Source: Bacillota bacterium (GTDB lineage Bacteria > Bacillota > Clostridia > Lachnospirales > Lachnospiraceae). Taken from it: a DNA stretch of 34,375 nt. Shown here one piece after another: positions 24,920 through 33,318 of the stretch. The stretch spans positions 1-34,375 of the forward strand of contig JAEWEO010000136.1 of NCBI GenBank assembly GCA_023389295.1, given 5' to 3'. Below the pieces are notes generated by a model. It ran no database searches, had not been told where the DNA came from, and was given only the letters and a program-made list of their open reading frames with translations. How positions within the stretch are numbered: the stretch's first letter is position 1; the number at the start of each line of letters is the position of its first letter. The position numbers were made by a program, and so were the translations under genes.

Positions 24920-25693
24920 ATGTACAAGGTTGTAATTATTGATGATGAACCAATTATTGTGGAGGGTATCTCCAGAATGATTTCCTGGGAGCAGTATGGA
25001 TGTAGAATTGTTGCAACTGCCAATGACGGTATGGAAGGGGCACAGATAATTCAGAAATACGTACCGCATATGGTAATAACGGATATCGCTATGCCTGATC
25101 AGGACGGACTGACTATGATTGCCGGAGTGAAATCGGAGTTTCCTGATTTACAGATCAGTATTCTTACCGGCTACCGCAAGTTTGAGTACGCCCAAAAGGC
25201 AATCAATCTTGGTGTAACTAGATTTCTGTTAAAGCCCTCCAGTCTTGAGGAGATTGAAGAGGCCATACAGACTATGATACATAATTTAAAGGAAAACAGC
25301 ATTTATCCGGAACATACATCGAACTCTAAAACTGAGTCAGAGAAGATTGACAATGAAGCAAGCAATTTCATTGTCAATAATGCAATTAAGTATATTGAGC
25401 AGAATTATCCCCATAAGTTAACGCTTTCAGAAGTAGCAGAGAAGACTTATGTCAGTCAATGGCATCTGAGTAAACTCTTAAACCGTAATCTTGGACAGAA
25501 CTTTTCCGAAATATTAAATAACATTCGTATGAAAGAAGCGCAAAAATTACTCCGAGATCCTTCACTACGCATTGGAGATGTGGCTGAAAAAGTTGGTTTT
25601 GTAGATATGGCTCATTTCTCCAGGGTTTTTAAAAAGAGTATCGGTATCTCTGCTAATGAGTATCGAAATACAATTGCGCAAAAAGAGATGTAA
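24920..25693 (+). CDS. YesN-type response regulator with AraC DNA-binding domain
   Basis: Cytoplasmic transcription regulator, 257 aa. The N-terminal receiver has the acidic pocket IIDDEP (Asp8, Asp9), phospho-acceptor Asp55 in ITDIAMPD, Thr83 and Lys105 (LLKPSS). After a short linker, the C-terminal AraC/XylS pair of helix-turn-helix motifs spans about 150-252, with VSQWHLSKLLNRNLG and VGFVDMAHFSRVFKK. The ATG follows AAAAGGGGG. It is shorter than B. subtilis YesN (about 370 aa) because it lacks the long middle region. It is probably phosphorylated by the YesM-type kinase upstream and probably controls the amino-sugar genes here; this is inference from position. Confidence 0.93.
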   Translation: MYKVVIIDDEPIIVEGISRMISWEQYGCRIVATANDGMEGAQIIQKYVPHMVITDIAMPDQDGLTMIAGVKSEFPDLQISILTGYRKFEYAQKAINLGVTRFLLKPSSLEEIEEAIQTMIHNLKENSIYPEHTSNSKTESEKIDNEASNFIVNNAIKYIEQNYPHKLTLSEVAEKTYVSQWHLSKLLNRNLGQNFSEILNNIRMKEAQKLLRDPSLRIGDVAEKVGFVDMAHFSRVFKKSIGISANEYRNTIAQKEM

Positions 25694-25758
25694 AATCAAA
25701 GAGCGGTATCACATAACAGATGAAAGATAAAACAAAGGAATATAACGGAGGAATTAAG

Positions 25759-26514
25759 ATGAGAATTTACAAATCGGCAGATTACAATGATATGAGTAGA
25801 AAGGCAGCGAATATTATCTCGGCTCAAATTATCTTAAAACCTGATTGTGTACTAGGTTTGGCTACGGGTTCAACACCAATCGGTATTTATAAGCAACTCA
25901 TAGAATGGCATAAGAAGGGCGATTTGGACTTTAAAGAGGTAAAGACGGTTAATCTGGATGAGTATAAGGGCTTAGCTCCGAAGAATGTTCAAAGTTATCA
26001 TTATTTTATGGACCACAATCTTTTTCAGCATATTAACATAGATAAGGACAATACCTTTTTACCAAATGGCTTGGAGGAAGATAGCGAGAAGGAATGCAAT
26101 CGTTTTAATGAAGTAATTGAGGGACTTAGAGAAGTTGATCTACAACTTTTGGGACTTGGACATAATGGACACATTGGTTTCAATGAACCTAGTGATGTAT
26201 TTGAAAAAGGAACGCATTGTGTTGCACTTACAGAATCTACGATTGAAGCAAATTCTCGTTTGTTTAAAGAGGGAGAGATAGTTCCGAGATATGCTTATAC
26301 TATGGGAATACGTACCATTATGCTTGCTAAGAAAATATTGTTGGTGGTAAGTGGAGCTGATAAAGCGGAAATCTTACAAAAAGCATTAACAGGCCCCATT
26401 ACTCCCTCTGTTCCTGCATCAATTCTACAGATGCATCCGGATTTAATTGTAGTGGCAGATGAAGCGGCAGCTGCTTATTTAGAGGATGATGTGTTTACCA
26501 ATAATAATAACTAG
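25759..26514 (+). CDS. nagB: Glucosamine-6-phosphate deaminase
   Basis: Converts glucosamine-6-phosphate to fructose-6-phosphate and ammonia, delivering amino sugars to glycolysis. The 251-aa protein has GLATGSTPIGIY (33-44, phosphate binding), the catalytic lid motif VNLDEYKGL (Asp67), LGLGHNGHIGFNEP (131-144) with catalytic His138 and Glu143, and TMGIRTIM. Asn136 stands where the E. coli enzyme has Asp141, as in B. subtilis-type enzymes. GGAGG (25747-25751) spaced 7 bases selects ATG 25759 over ATG 25720. It begins 65 bases after the response regulator with no terminator between, so the two may share a transcript. The deacetylase nagA, needed just before it in the pathway, is absent here. 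Confidence 0.95.
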   Translation: MRIYKSADYNDMSRKAANIISAQIILKPDCVLGLATGSTPIGIYKQLIEWHKKGDLDFKEVKTVNLDEYKGLAPKNVQSYHYFMDHNLFQHINIDKDNTFLPNGLEEDSEKECNRFNEVIEGLREVDLQLLGLGHNGHIGFNEPSDVFEKGTHCVALTESTIEANSRLFKEGEIVPRYAYTMGIRTIMLAKKILLVVSGADKAEILQKALTGPITPSVPASILQMHPDLIVVADEAAAAYLEDDVFTNNNN

Positions 26515-26555
26515 CAGGGATTTGATAATTGTATTAGAGGATATGATGAACCTTT

Positions 26556-26579
26556 CCATAGGAGCATGGAAGCCTATGG
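26556..26579 (+). other. Inverted repeat between nagB and folD
   Basis: CCATAGG ... CCTATGG with a 10-base spacer. It is not followed by a T-run. It may be an operator or mRNA hairpin; no better explanation was found in the 114-base gap. Confidence 0.35.
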
Positions 26580-26628
26580 GTAATATAGGTAAGATGTTAG
26601 GAATAATGATAAGAATGGAGTGATTGAT

Positions 26629-27480
26629 ATGGCGACAATTATTGATGGTAAACTGATTTCTTCTCAGATTAAGGATGAGTTAAAGGATAAGGTGGCGAAA
26701 TTAAAGGATAAGGGAGTTGCGGTTACCTTAGCAGTAATTCAGGTAGGTAATGATCCGGCTTCTAGTGTATACGTTGGGAATAAAAAGAAAGCATGTGAGT
26801 ACATCGGAATAAAATCCCTAGCCTATGAGCTACCAGAGACAACCTCCGAAGAGGAGCTGTTGACATTAGTAGAGAAACTGAATGCAGATAATGCAGTAAA
26901 TGGAATATTGGTACAGCTTCCGTTGCCATCTCATATTAATGAAGATACGGTAATTCAGGCTATTTCTCCATTAAAAGACGTGGATGGTTTTCATCCTCAA
27001 AGTGTGGGTGCTTTAAGCATTGGACAGAAGGGGTTTGTTTCCTGTACTCCATCCGGTATTGTAGAACTTCTCAAACGTAGTGATATTACCATTGAAGGGA
27101 AAGAATGTGTCATTATAGGAAGAAGTAATATCGTGGGTAAACCTATGGCACTTCTAATGCTTCGCGAAAATGCGACAGTCACCATCTGCCATTCCAGAAC
27201 TAAGAATTTGAAGGAAGTAGCTAAAAGAGCAGATATTTTAATCGTAGCCCTAGGAAAGCCAGGATTTGTTACAAAGGATTTTGTAAAGGAAGGGGCAGTT
27301 GTCATAGACGTTGGAATACATCGTAATGAGGATAACAAGATTTGTGGTGATGTTGATTATGAGGATGTACTCCCCGTAGTTTCAGCGATTACACCGGTTC
27401 CCGGTGGTGTAGGTCCTATGACCATTGCAATGCTAATGAATAATTGTGTTAAAGCAGCAAGTAGTTCTTTAGCACTTTGA
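26629..27480 (+). CDS. folD: Methylenetetrahydrofolate dehydrogenase / cyclohydrolase
   Basis: Bifunctional enzyme that interconverts 5,10-methylene-, methenyl- and 10-formyl-tetrahydrofolate in one-carbon metabolism. The 283-aa protein is of normal length. Visible motifs are VGNDPASSVYVGNKKKAC (the YxxxK catalytic motif), VQLPLPSHINED, PLKDVDGFH, the NADP loop GRSNIVGKPM and ITPVPGGVGPMTIAML at the C-terminus. A GTG at 26620 lies inside the likely binding site AATGGAG, so ATG 26629, 8 bases further, is preferred. The gap upstream has no clear promoter. Confidence 0.96.
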   Translation: MATIIDGKLISSQIKDELKDKVAKLKDKGVAVTLAVIQVGNDPASSVYVGNKKKACEYIGIKSLAYELPETTSEEELLTLVEKLNADNAVNGILVQLPLPSHINEDTVIQAISPLKDVDGFHPQSVGALSIGQKGFVSCTPSGIVELLKRSDITIEGKECVIIGRSNIVGKPMALLMLRENATVTICHSRTKNLKEVAKRADILIVALGKPGFVTKDFVKEGAVVIDVGIHRNEDNKICGDVDYEDVLPVVSAITPVPGGVGPMTIAMLMNNCVKAASSSLAL

Positions 27481-27578
27481 TATTTAATATGAATTAGGTT
27501 TTACTACTCTGATACAATAAATAGAAAGAAGATAAGAATAAAAGTAGAAAAAATGAGTTTCTTTTTTTGATAAAAGCT

Positions 27579-27638
27579 GTTACAATGTTTGTTGCAACCA
27601 GTCAGTTATCGCAGTATGGTTGCAACAAACTTTGTAAC
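27579..27638 (+). repeat. Long inverted repeat upstream of rimO
   Basis: Two 22-base arms (27579-27600 and 27617-27638), complementary at 21 of 22 positions, with the core GTTTGTTGCAACCA matched perfectly, around a 16-base spacer. No T-tract follows, so it is not a normal terminator. It may be a protein-binding operator, a processing site or a relic of a small mobile repeat. Confidence 0.7.
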
Positions 27639-27674
27639 TTGAGTGATAAACTTGATCTTATCTAGTTTGATTAC

Positions 27675-27716
27675 AGGCTTACGCATTCTCTTAGGAGAAT
27701 AGGACATAGTAAGCCT
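27675..27716 (+). other. Nested hairpin just upstream of rimO
   Basis: Outer stem AGGCTTAC / GTAAGCCT and inner stem ATTCTC-TTAG-GAGAAT, ending 37 bases before the rimO ATG and followed by ATTTCG. It could be a weak terminator or a leader element of the rimO transcript. Confidence 0.45.
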
Positions 27717-27753
27717 ATTTCGATTGTATACAGAAGTATAAATGGAGGTTTTA

Positions 27754-29082
27754 ATGAATATTTATTTTATTTCTCTTGGCTGTGACAAAAATCTTGTAGA
27801 TAGTGAAAATATGCTGGGAATATTGCACGAAAATGGGTATAAGATTACCAACGATGAGAAGGAAGCAGACATCATTATTATAAATACCTGTTGCTTCATT
27901 AATGATGCAAAAGAAGAAAGCATCAATACCATTCTTGAAATGGCTGAATATAAAAAATCAGGTAATTTAAAGGCATTAATTGTGACCGGTTGTTTGGCTC
28001 AACGCTATAAAGACGAAATACTAAGTGAGATTCCGGAAGTAGATGCTTTGCTTGGAACTACAAGCTTTACGGAAATTCATAAGGTTATGGAAGGGCTAAC
28101 GGATGGAAAGCCTAATTCTCATTTTGAAGAGCTGGATAAGTTACCTAAGAATAAAAGCAAACGTATCCTTACCTCCGGCAGTTATTTTGCTTATTTGAAA
28201 ATTGCTGAAGGCTGTGATAAGCATTGTACTTATTGTATTATACCGCAGGTAAGAGGAAACTTTCGGAGTGTTCCCATGGAGGAGTTGCTTAGTGAAGCGT
28301 CCTATCTAGCAGAACAGGGAGTAAAAGAATTAATACTGGTAGCCCAAGAAACGACACTATATGGAGTGGATTTATATGGTGAGAAGACTCTTCCTAAGCT
28401 ACTAAAGGAATTGGCTAAAATAGAAGGGATTGAATGGATTCGTATTCTATATTGCTATCCGGAGGAGATAACAGAGGAACTAATCGAGACCATAAAGAAC
28501 GAGCCTAAGGTATGTCGTTATCTTGATATACCTATCCAACATGCTTCTAACCGTATATTAAAATTGATGGGAAGAAGAACGAACAAAGAGGATTTGATTA
28601 GAATAATCAATAAACTAAGGGAAAGTATGCCGGACATAGCACTAAGAACCACCTTAATTACCGGCTTCCCTACCGAAACAGACGAAGAGCATGAGGAACT
28701 TCTTGCGTTTGTTGAAGAAATGAAATTTGACCGACTGGGTGTGTTTACTTATTCTAAGGAGGATAATACGCCGGCAGCAAAGTTAAAGCCTCAAGTGCTT
28801 GCTAAGGTAAAAAAGCAAAGACAGAAGGAACTGATGGAGCTACAGCAGACCGTAGCTTTTGAACGCACTCCAAAGTTAGTGGGTAATGTATATGATGTTT
28901 TAATCGAGGGAAAAATTGCGGATGAAGAACATGTATACATTGGTAGAACCTATATGGATGCACCTTCTGTAGATGGCTTTCTATTCTTAAATTCAGGACG
29001 AGAATTAATGTCCGGAGATATCGTGAAGGCAAAGGTTACCGGAGCAAAAGGCTATGATTTGGTCGGAGAATTACTTCAATAG
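27754..29082 (+). CDS. rimO: Ribosomal protein S12 methylthiotransferase
   Basis: Radical-SAM enzyme that adds a methylthio group to the conserved aspartate of ribosomal protein S12. The 442-aa protein has the MTTase N-terminal domain with cluster ligands Cys10 (SLGCDKN), Cys46 and Cys80 (TGCLAQRY). The radical-SAM motif CDKHCTYC follows (Cys154, Cys158, Cys161), then a C-terminal TRAM domain. The starts SLGCDKNLVDSE and CDKHCTYCIIP are RimO-like rather than MiaB-like. GGAGG (27744-27748) spaced 5 bases selects ATG 27754. It precedes pgsA by 60 bases, a common order in clostridia. Confidence 0.95.
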   Translation: MNIYFISLGCDKNLVDSENMLGILHENGYKITNDEKEADIIIINTCCFINDAKEESINTILEMAEYKKSGNLKALIVTGCLAQRYKDEILSEIPEVDALLGTTSFTEIHKVMEGLTDGKPNSHFEELDKLPKNKSKRILTSGSYFAYLKIAEGCDKHCTYCIIPQVRGNFRSVPMEELLSEASYLAEQGVKELILVAQETTLYGVDLYGEKTLPKLLKELAKIEGIEWIRILYCYPEEITEELIETIKNEPKVCRYLDIPIQHASNRILKLMGRRTNKEDLIRIINKLRESMPDIALRTTLITGFPTETDEEHEELLAFVEEMKFDRLGVFTYSKEDNTPAAKLKPQVLAKVKKQRQKELMELQQTVAFERTPKLVGNVYDVLIEGKIADEEHVYIGRTYMDAPSVDGFLFLNSGRELMSGDIVKAKVTGAKGYDLVGELLQ

Positions 29083-29142
29083 GTTTACTTTATAGAAAAA
29101 TTCTATAATTTTATGCCGCGCAGGGGCAGATAGGAGAATAAT

Positions 29143-29682
29143 ATGAATTTACCGAACAAGATTACTCTTTTTAGAGTGGCAATGATACCGTTTTTTTTAA
29201 TATTTATGTTGATTCCATCGATACCATATGGTAAATACATTGCAGCAGCAATTTTTATTATAGCCGCATTTACCGATTTGCTGGACGGTTATATTGCAAG
29301 AAAGAATAATCTGGTTACTAATTTCGGAAAATTTATGGACCCTCTTGCTGATAAACTTCTAGTATCCAGTGCACTTATTTGTTTTATAGAACTTGGGCTG
29401 ATACCTGCCTGGATTGTAATAATTATTATATCACGTGAATTTATCATCAGCGGATTCAGACTGGTGGCTTCAGACAATGGTGTTGTTATAGCAGCTAGTT
29501 GGTGGGCTAAGGTGAAGACTACGATTCAAATGATTATGAGTGTTCTACTGATTGTCAATTTGGACTTTACCTTGATCAATATCTTAGAACAGATTTTTAT
29601 CTATCTAGCAGTTATCTTAACAATAATTTCTCTGGTAGAGTATTTAGTTAAGAATATCAATGTTTTGAAAGAGACACATTAG
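29143..29682 (+). CDS. pgsA: CDP-diacylglycerol-glycerol-3-phosphate 3-phosphatidyltransferase
   Basis: Membrane enzyme making phosphatidylglycerol phosphate from CDP-diacylglycerol and glycerol-3-phosphate. The 179-aa protein begins NLPNKITLFRVAMIP, typical of PgsA, and carries the complete CDP-alcohol phosphotransferase signature: Asp45, Asp48-Gly49, Ala52-Arg53, Gly62, Asp66 and Asp70. Several membrane helices are visible. TAGGAGA lies about 5 bases before the ATG. It is probably in one transcript with rimO. Confidence 0.94.
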   Translation: MNLPNKITLFRVAMIPFFLIFMLIPSIPYGKYIAAAIFIIAAFTDLLDGYIARKNNLVTNFGKFMDPLADKLLVSSALICFIELGLIPAWIVIIIISREFIISGFRLVASDNGVVIAASWWAKVKTTIQMIMSVLLIVNLDFTLINILEQIFIYLAVILTIISLVEYLVKNINVLKETH

Positions 29683-29696
29683 AAATTGGTATCGTG

Positions 29697-29772
29697 TGCG
29701 CGTTCGCGCAAATTAGAGGGAACACTATTCTTTTCTTACAGCCTATAGCCTTAAGAAAAAATAGTGTTCTTT
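29697..29772 (+). terminator. GC palindrome and bulged hairpin after pgsA
   Basis: First a GC-rich hairpin TGCGC-GTTC-GCGCA (29697-29710), then a stem of about 18 bp, GAACACTATT-C-TTTTCTTA (29720-29738) with TAAGAAAAAATAGTGTTC (29752-29769), one bulged C, followed by TTTCC. Probably the rimO-pgsA terminator, although the T-tail is short. Confidence 0.6.
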
Positions 29773-29834
29773 CCTAAATATGATTAGGGTTTCATATCCT
29801 AAATATTAGAATCTTCGAAAAGAGGTAGAACGTT

Positions 29835-31088
29835 ATGACCGTAGAATTAATTAGTGTAGGTACGGAGCTTTTGTTGGGGAATATTGTGAATACCAATGCG
29901 AAATATTTATCGCAAAAATGTGCAGAACTTGGATTTGATTTATATTATCAGATTAGTGTAGGTGACAACGATGGAAGGCTTACCGAGGTCCTAAAATCAG
30001 CCTTGTCCAGAGCGGACATTGTTATTTTGACCGGGGGCCTTGGACCAACACAGGATGATATGACAAAAGAAACAGTTGCTAAAGTTTTTAAAAAAGAGCT
30101 TATCATGGATGAGAATTCAAAAGAAAGAATTTCCTCTTACTTTGCCTTCCGAAACCAAGGTAAAACCTCAGAGTTGATAGTCACAGAGAATAATTGGAAG
30201 CAAGCTTTGAAAATAGATGGATGCATCGTACTTGAAAATAACAATGGTACTGCACCTGGTTATATTGTTGAAGAAGGCGACAAAACTGCCATACTATTAC
30301 CAGGTCCTCCCGGCGAGATGATTCCTATGTTTGATGCACAGGTTCTACCTTACTTACAAAAAAAGCAGAATAAGATATTTCTTTCCTCTATGGTAAAAAT
30401 ATGTGGAGTTGGTGAAAGTAAAGCAGAAACAGAGATTTTAGATCTAATCGAGGGGCAGACCAATCCAACCATAGCACCTTATGCAAAAAGCGGTGAAGTA
30501 CATTTTCGGGTTACCGCTGCAGCAAATGATATGAACGAAGCCAAAAGAATGATAGAGCCGATGGTGAAAGAGTTATACTGTAGATTTGGCAATAACATCT
30601 ATACCACAAAGGAAGAGGAAAGCTTAGAAGATGTGGTGGTAAAACTTTTAAAGGAAAATAATCTCACGTTGGCAACGGCCGAATCATGTACTGGTGGTTT
30701 GCTAACCGGTAGATTAATTAATGTATCCGGAGTGTCAGAGGTCCTTGGAGAAGGCTTTATTACCTACTCCAATGAAGCAAAGGTAAAATATCTTGGGGTA
30801 GGGGAAGAAACCTTAAAGACCTATGGTGCCGTTAGTGAACAGACGGCCAAAGAAATGGCAATGGGGGCAGCAAAGGCTGCTTGTTCAAGTGCAGCTTTAG
30901 CGATTACAGGGATTGCGGGCCCTGAGGGCGGAACGGAGGACAAACCGGTTGGCCTTGTTTATATTGCTTGCTTTATGAATGATAAGGTAACAGTCAAAGA
31001 ATGTCGTCTTAAGGGAGACAGGCAGAAGGTTAGAGAACAAAGTGTTATCTATGCATTGGATTTACTGAGACGTTGTATTTTACTATAA
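29835..31088 (+). CDS. cinA: CinA family protein (MoaB-like domain plus nicotinamide-nucleotide amidase)
   Basis: Two-domain protein of 417 aa. The N-terminal domain (to about 170) is MoaB/MogA-like, with ISVGTELLLGNIVNTNA and LTGGLGPTQDDMT, and is linked to pyridine nucleotide pyrophosphatase activity in characterised CinA proteins. The C-terminal domain (from about 268) is the PncC-type nicotinamide mononucleotide deamidase, with ATAESCTGGLL and ITGIAGPEGGT. Its role is NAD-cycle salvage; the competence name is historical. AGAGGT lies about 8 bases before the ATG. The rimO-pgsA-cinA order is conserved in Firmicutes, often with recA next, which is not the case here. Confidence 0.93.
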   Translation: MTVELISVGTELLLGNIVNTNAKYLSQKCAELGFDLYYQISVGDNDGRLTEVLKSALSRADIVILTGGLGPTQDDMTKETVAKVFKKELIMDENSKERISSYFAFRNQGKTSELIVTENNWKQALKIDGCIVLENNNGTAPGYIVEEGDKTAILLPGPPGEMIPMFDAQVLPYLQKKQNKIFLSSMVKICGVGESKAETEILDLIEGQTNPTIAPYAKSGEVHFRVTAAANDMNEAKRMIEPMVKELYCRFGNNIYTTKEEESLEDVVVKLLKENNLTLATAESCTGGLLTGRLINVSGVSEVLGEGFITYSNEAKVKYLGVGEETLKTYGAVSEQTAKEMAMGAAKAACSSAALAITGIAGPEGGTEDKPVGLVYIACFMNDKVTVKECRLKGDRQKVREQSVIYALDLLRRCILL

Positions 31089-31176
31089 AAATTTTTCATA
31101 ATAACATATTAATGACACAGTTATGTCCTATGATAAAAGCGGTAAGAGGTTTGTTGTTTCATTTAAGGAGGCTTTT

Positions 31177-31866
31177 ATGAAAGGGTTGAATAGAAAATTC
31201 ATATTAATAATCCTATTAATCGGAATTATCCTAATGACTGGCTGTGATAAAATTAATTTTAGGACTTTTGATGCATCAGAAGGAGAAACCACCTCGGAGG
31301 TTATCATAAAACAAGAAAACACAGAGGATGAGACAAATAAGAAAAGTGATCAGACTAATACTTCCAAGACAGATAGTACAACAACAGGAACTGCAACAGA
31401 TGAAGAATCAACGACTATGGAAGAGACAAGCGGGTTAGCTGCGAGTCCATCTCCAACACCTGTAGCAATACAACCGACAGCGAATACGGACTTATCAGTA
31501 TATACTGTGGATCCTGAAACAGGCGATGTAAAACCGGTTGTTGCAATGATTTCAACGGACAGCGAAATCAATCCTTCCTTAATTGTCGAAACCGTTCTTG
31601 AGTCCTTGGCGGATCAATCCATCATTGTAGGAGTGAAGGATGTTACTACAGAAGATAATAAGATAATCGTGAATTTTGATAAGGAATTAACACCTTATAA
31701 TAATATGGGTTCCGGTTATGAAGCTGCTATATTGAATGCTATCGCCCAGAGTTTAATCGATAACTCGAAGGTACATAGTAAGGTTATTTATCGAGTTGAT
31801 GATAAAGCGTATGAAAGTGGCGTTTTTAGCTTTGGAATTAACGAGGTGTATATGGGAGATAATTAA
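31177..31866 (+). CDS. GerMN-domain lipoprotein
   Basis: Secreted, lipid-anchored protein of 229 aa. The signal peptide ends in lipobox LMTGC (Cys23). Residues from about 32 to 105 form a low-complexity Ser/Thr/Glu linker with a PSPTP turn. The rest matches a single GerMN domain (TEDNKIIVNFDKELTPYN, EAAILNAIAQSLIDN), first known from the spore germination protein GerM. GerMN proteins also occur outside spore biology, so a germination role is only possible. AAGGAGG (31165-31171) spaced 5 bases fixes ATG 31177 over ATG 31123. A strong hairpin follows. Confidence 0.87.
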   Translation: MKGLNRKFILIILLIGIILMTGCDKINFRTFDASEGETTSEVIIKQENTEDETNKKSDQTNTSKTDSTTTGTATDEESTTMEETSGLAASPSPTPVAIQPTANTDLSVYTVDPETGDVKPVVAMISTDSEINPSLIVETVLESLADQSIIVGVKDVTTEDNKIIVNFDKELTPYNNMGSGYEAAILNAIAQSLIDNSKVHSKVIYRVDDKAYESGVFSFGINEVYMGDN

Positions 31867-31893
31867 CCTGTCACGAATATTATAGGTAGACGG

Positions 31894-31939
31894 ATTAGGT
31901 AATTGCGATACGGTAATTTGTATTCGACAATTACCTAAT
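31894..31939 (+). terminator. Hairpin after the GerMN lipoprotein gene
   Basis: Perfect 12-bp arms ATTAGGTAATTG / CAATTACCTAAT, with a second inner stem (CGATAC with GTATTCG, one bulge). The downstream sequence ATTATGTTATCTTTTA is AT-rich but lacks a clean T-run, so termination is likely but not certain. Confidence 0.6.
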
Positions 31940-31991
31940 ATTATGTTATCTTTTATGATGTAGTTTCTGATCTAAAGTAACGGAGGATAAT

Positions 31992-33227
31992 ATGGGTAAG
32001 GTATATGTAATCGGCGGCGGAGCAGCCGGCATGTTGGCATCAATTATTGCAGCGAGAAATGGACACAACGTTGTATTGCTCGAAAAGAATGAGAAGCTTG
32101 GAAAAAAACTTTTTATAACCGGAAAAGGTAGGTGTAATATTACGAATGCTTGTGATCGGGATACATTTTTTGAACAGGTCGTAAGTAATCCAAAGTTTTT
32201 ATATAAAGCTTTCCATTCCTTTAACAATTATGATGCAATGGATTTCTTTGAACAACTCGGTCTTCCTTTAAAAACAGAAAGAGGAAATCGTGTTTTTCCG
32301 GAATCAGACAAATCCTCCGATGTCATTGCAGTCCTAAAAAGAGAAATGGAACGATGTTCTGTGGATATCAGATTTCAGAGTGAAGTTTCAGAAATCATCG
32401 TCAAAGAAGGAAGCTTTTACAGTATTAAATTAAAGAATAGTACAAAGGAGCTATCCGGGGATGCAGTAATTATTGCAACTGGTGGACTATCCTATCCCTT
32501 GACAGGTTCTACGGGAGATGGATTTCGCTTTGCAAAAGAAATGGGACATACCGTAACGAAGATGTTTCCATCCCTTGTGCCAATTCATGTAAAGGAACCC
32601 TTCGTAAAGGAGTTAATGGGACTATCCTTAAAGAATATTGAAGTACTTATCACTTCTGGACAAAAAACAATTTATCGTGATTTTGGAGAGCTACTATTTA
32701 CTCATTTTGGGGTAAGCGGTCCGGTTATTCTAAGTGCGAGTAGTCATATCATTCCTTATCTTGAGAAAAAGGAACCCTTGAAATTAAGTATTGATCTTAA
32801 GCCTGCACTTTCACCGGAACAGTTGGACGCAAGAATATTAAGAGATTTTGAAGAATTTAAAAATAAACAATTTAAGAATTCCTTAGACCACCTATTGCCA
32901 AATAAATTAATAGATGTTATTATTCGTCTAAGCTGTATTGATTCTGAAAAAAAAGTGAATTCCATTACAAAAGAGGAACGTCTTCGTTTGGTGGATTTGC
33001 TTAAGAACTTTACGTTGCAAATCACTAGATTGAGTGATTATAATCAGGCAGTTATAACAAAGGGTGGAGTTAATATTAAAGAAGTTAATCCTTCTACAAT
33101 GGAGTCGAAGGTAGCAAAACATGTATATTTTGCCGGTGAGATACTGGATTTAGATGCATTGACAGGGGGGTATAACCTTCAAATAGCCTGGTCAACTGCT
33201 TATCTTGCAGGTATTTCGGTGGATTAA
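31992..33227 (+). CDS. NAD(P)/FAD-dependent oxidoreductase, BaiN/HI0933 family
   Basis: Flavoprotein of 411 aa from the HI0933/YhiN family. The N-terminus has the dinucleotide-binding motif VIGGGAAGMLAS and the family signature GKGRCNITNA. The middle holds IIATGGLSYPLTGSTGDG and the C-terminus has FAGEILDLDALTGGYNLQIA, which closes the FAD site. A relative in bile-acid-converting clostridia, BaiN, was reported as a steroid reductase, but most members have no known substrate and the context here (beside cmk) is housekeeping, so steroid activity should not be assumed. GGAGG is 5 bases before the ATG. Confidence 0.9.
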   Translation: MGKVYVIGGGAAGMLASIIAARNGHNVVLLEKNEKLGKKLFITGKGRCNITNACDRDTFFEQVVSNPKFLYKAFHSFNNYDAMDFFEQLGLPLKTERGNRVFPESDKSSDVIAVLKREMERCSVDIRFQSEVSEIIVKEGSFYSIKLKNSTKELSGDAVIIATGGLSYPLTGSTGDGFRFAKEMGHTVTKMFPSLVPIHVKEPFVKELMGLSLKNIEVLITSGQKTIYRDFGELLFTHFGVSGPVILSASSHIIPYLEKKEPLKLSIDLKPALSPEQLDARILRDFEEFKNKQFKNSLDHLLPNKLIDVIIRLSCIDSEKKVNSITKEERLRLVDLLKNFTLQITRLSDYNQAVITKGGVNIKEVNPSTMESKVAKHVYFAGEILDLDALTGGYNLQIAWSTAYLAGISVD

Positions 33228-33250
33228 AATATAAATTAAACTATATGATT

Positions 33251-33278
33251 CGTAAAAGATTTATGTAATATTTTTACG
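33251..33278 (+). other. Small inverted repeat before cmk
   Basis: CGTAAAA ... TTTTACG, 7-bp arms around a 14-base loop, in the 91-base gap between the flavoprotein gene and cmk. Possible weak terminator or operator. Confidence 0.3.
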
Positions 33279-33318
33279 TAATAATGTAGTAAAAAACTGT
33301 AACCTGGAGGTAATTGCC

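Noticed and set aside
26997..27338. 113-codon open frame on the - strand inside folD
   Set aside because: Fully inside folD, with no family likeness; a codon-bias shadow.
27481..27753. T-box or riboswitch in the structured rimO leader
   Set aside because: No T-box sequence (TGGNACC-type) or recognisable riboswitch core was seen, only inverted repeats.
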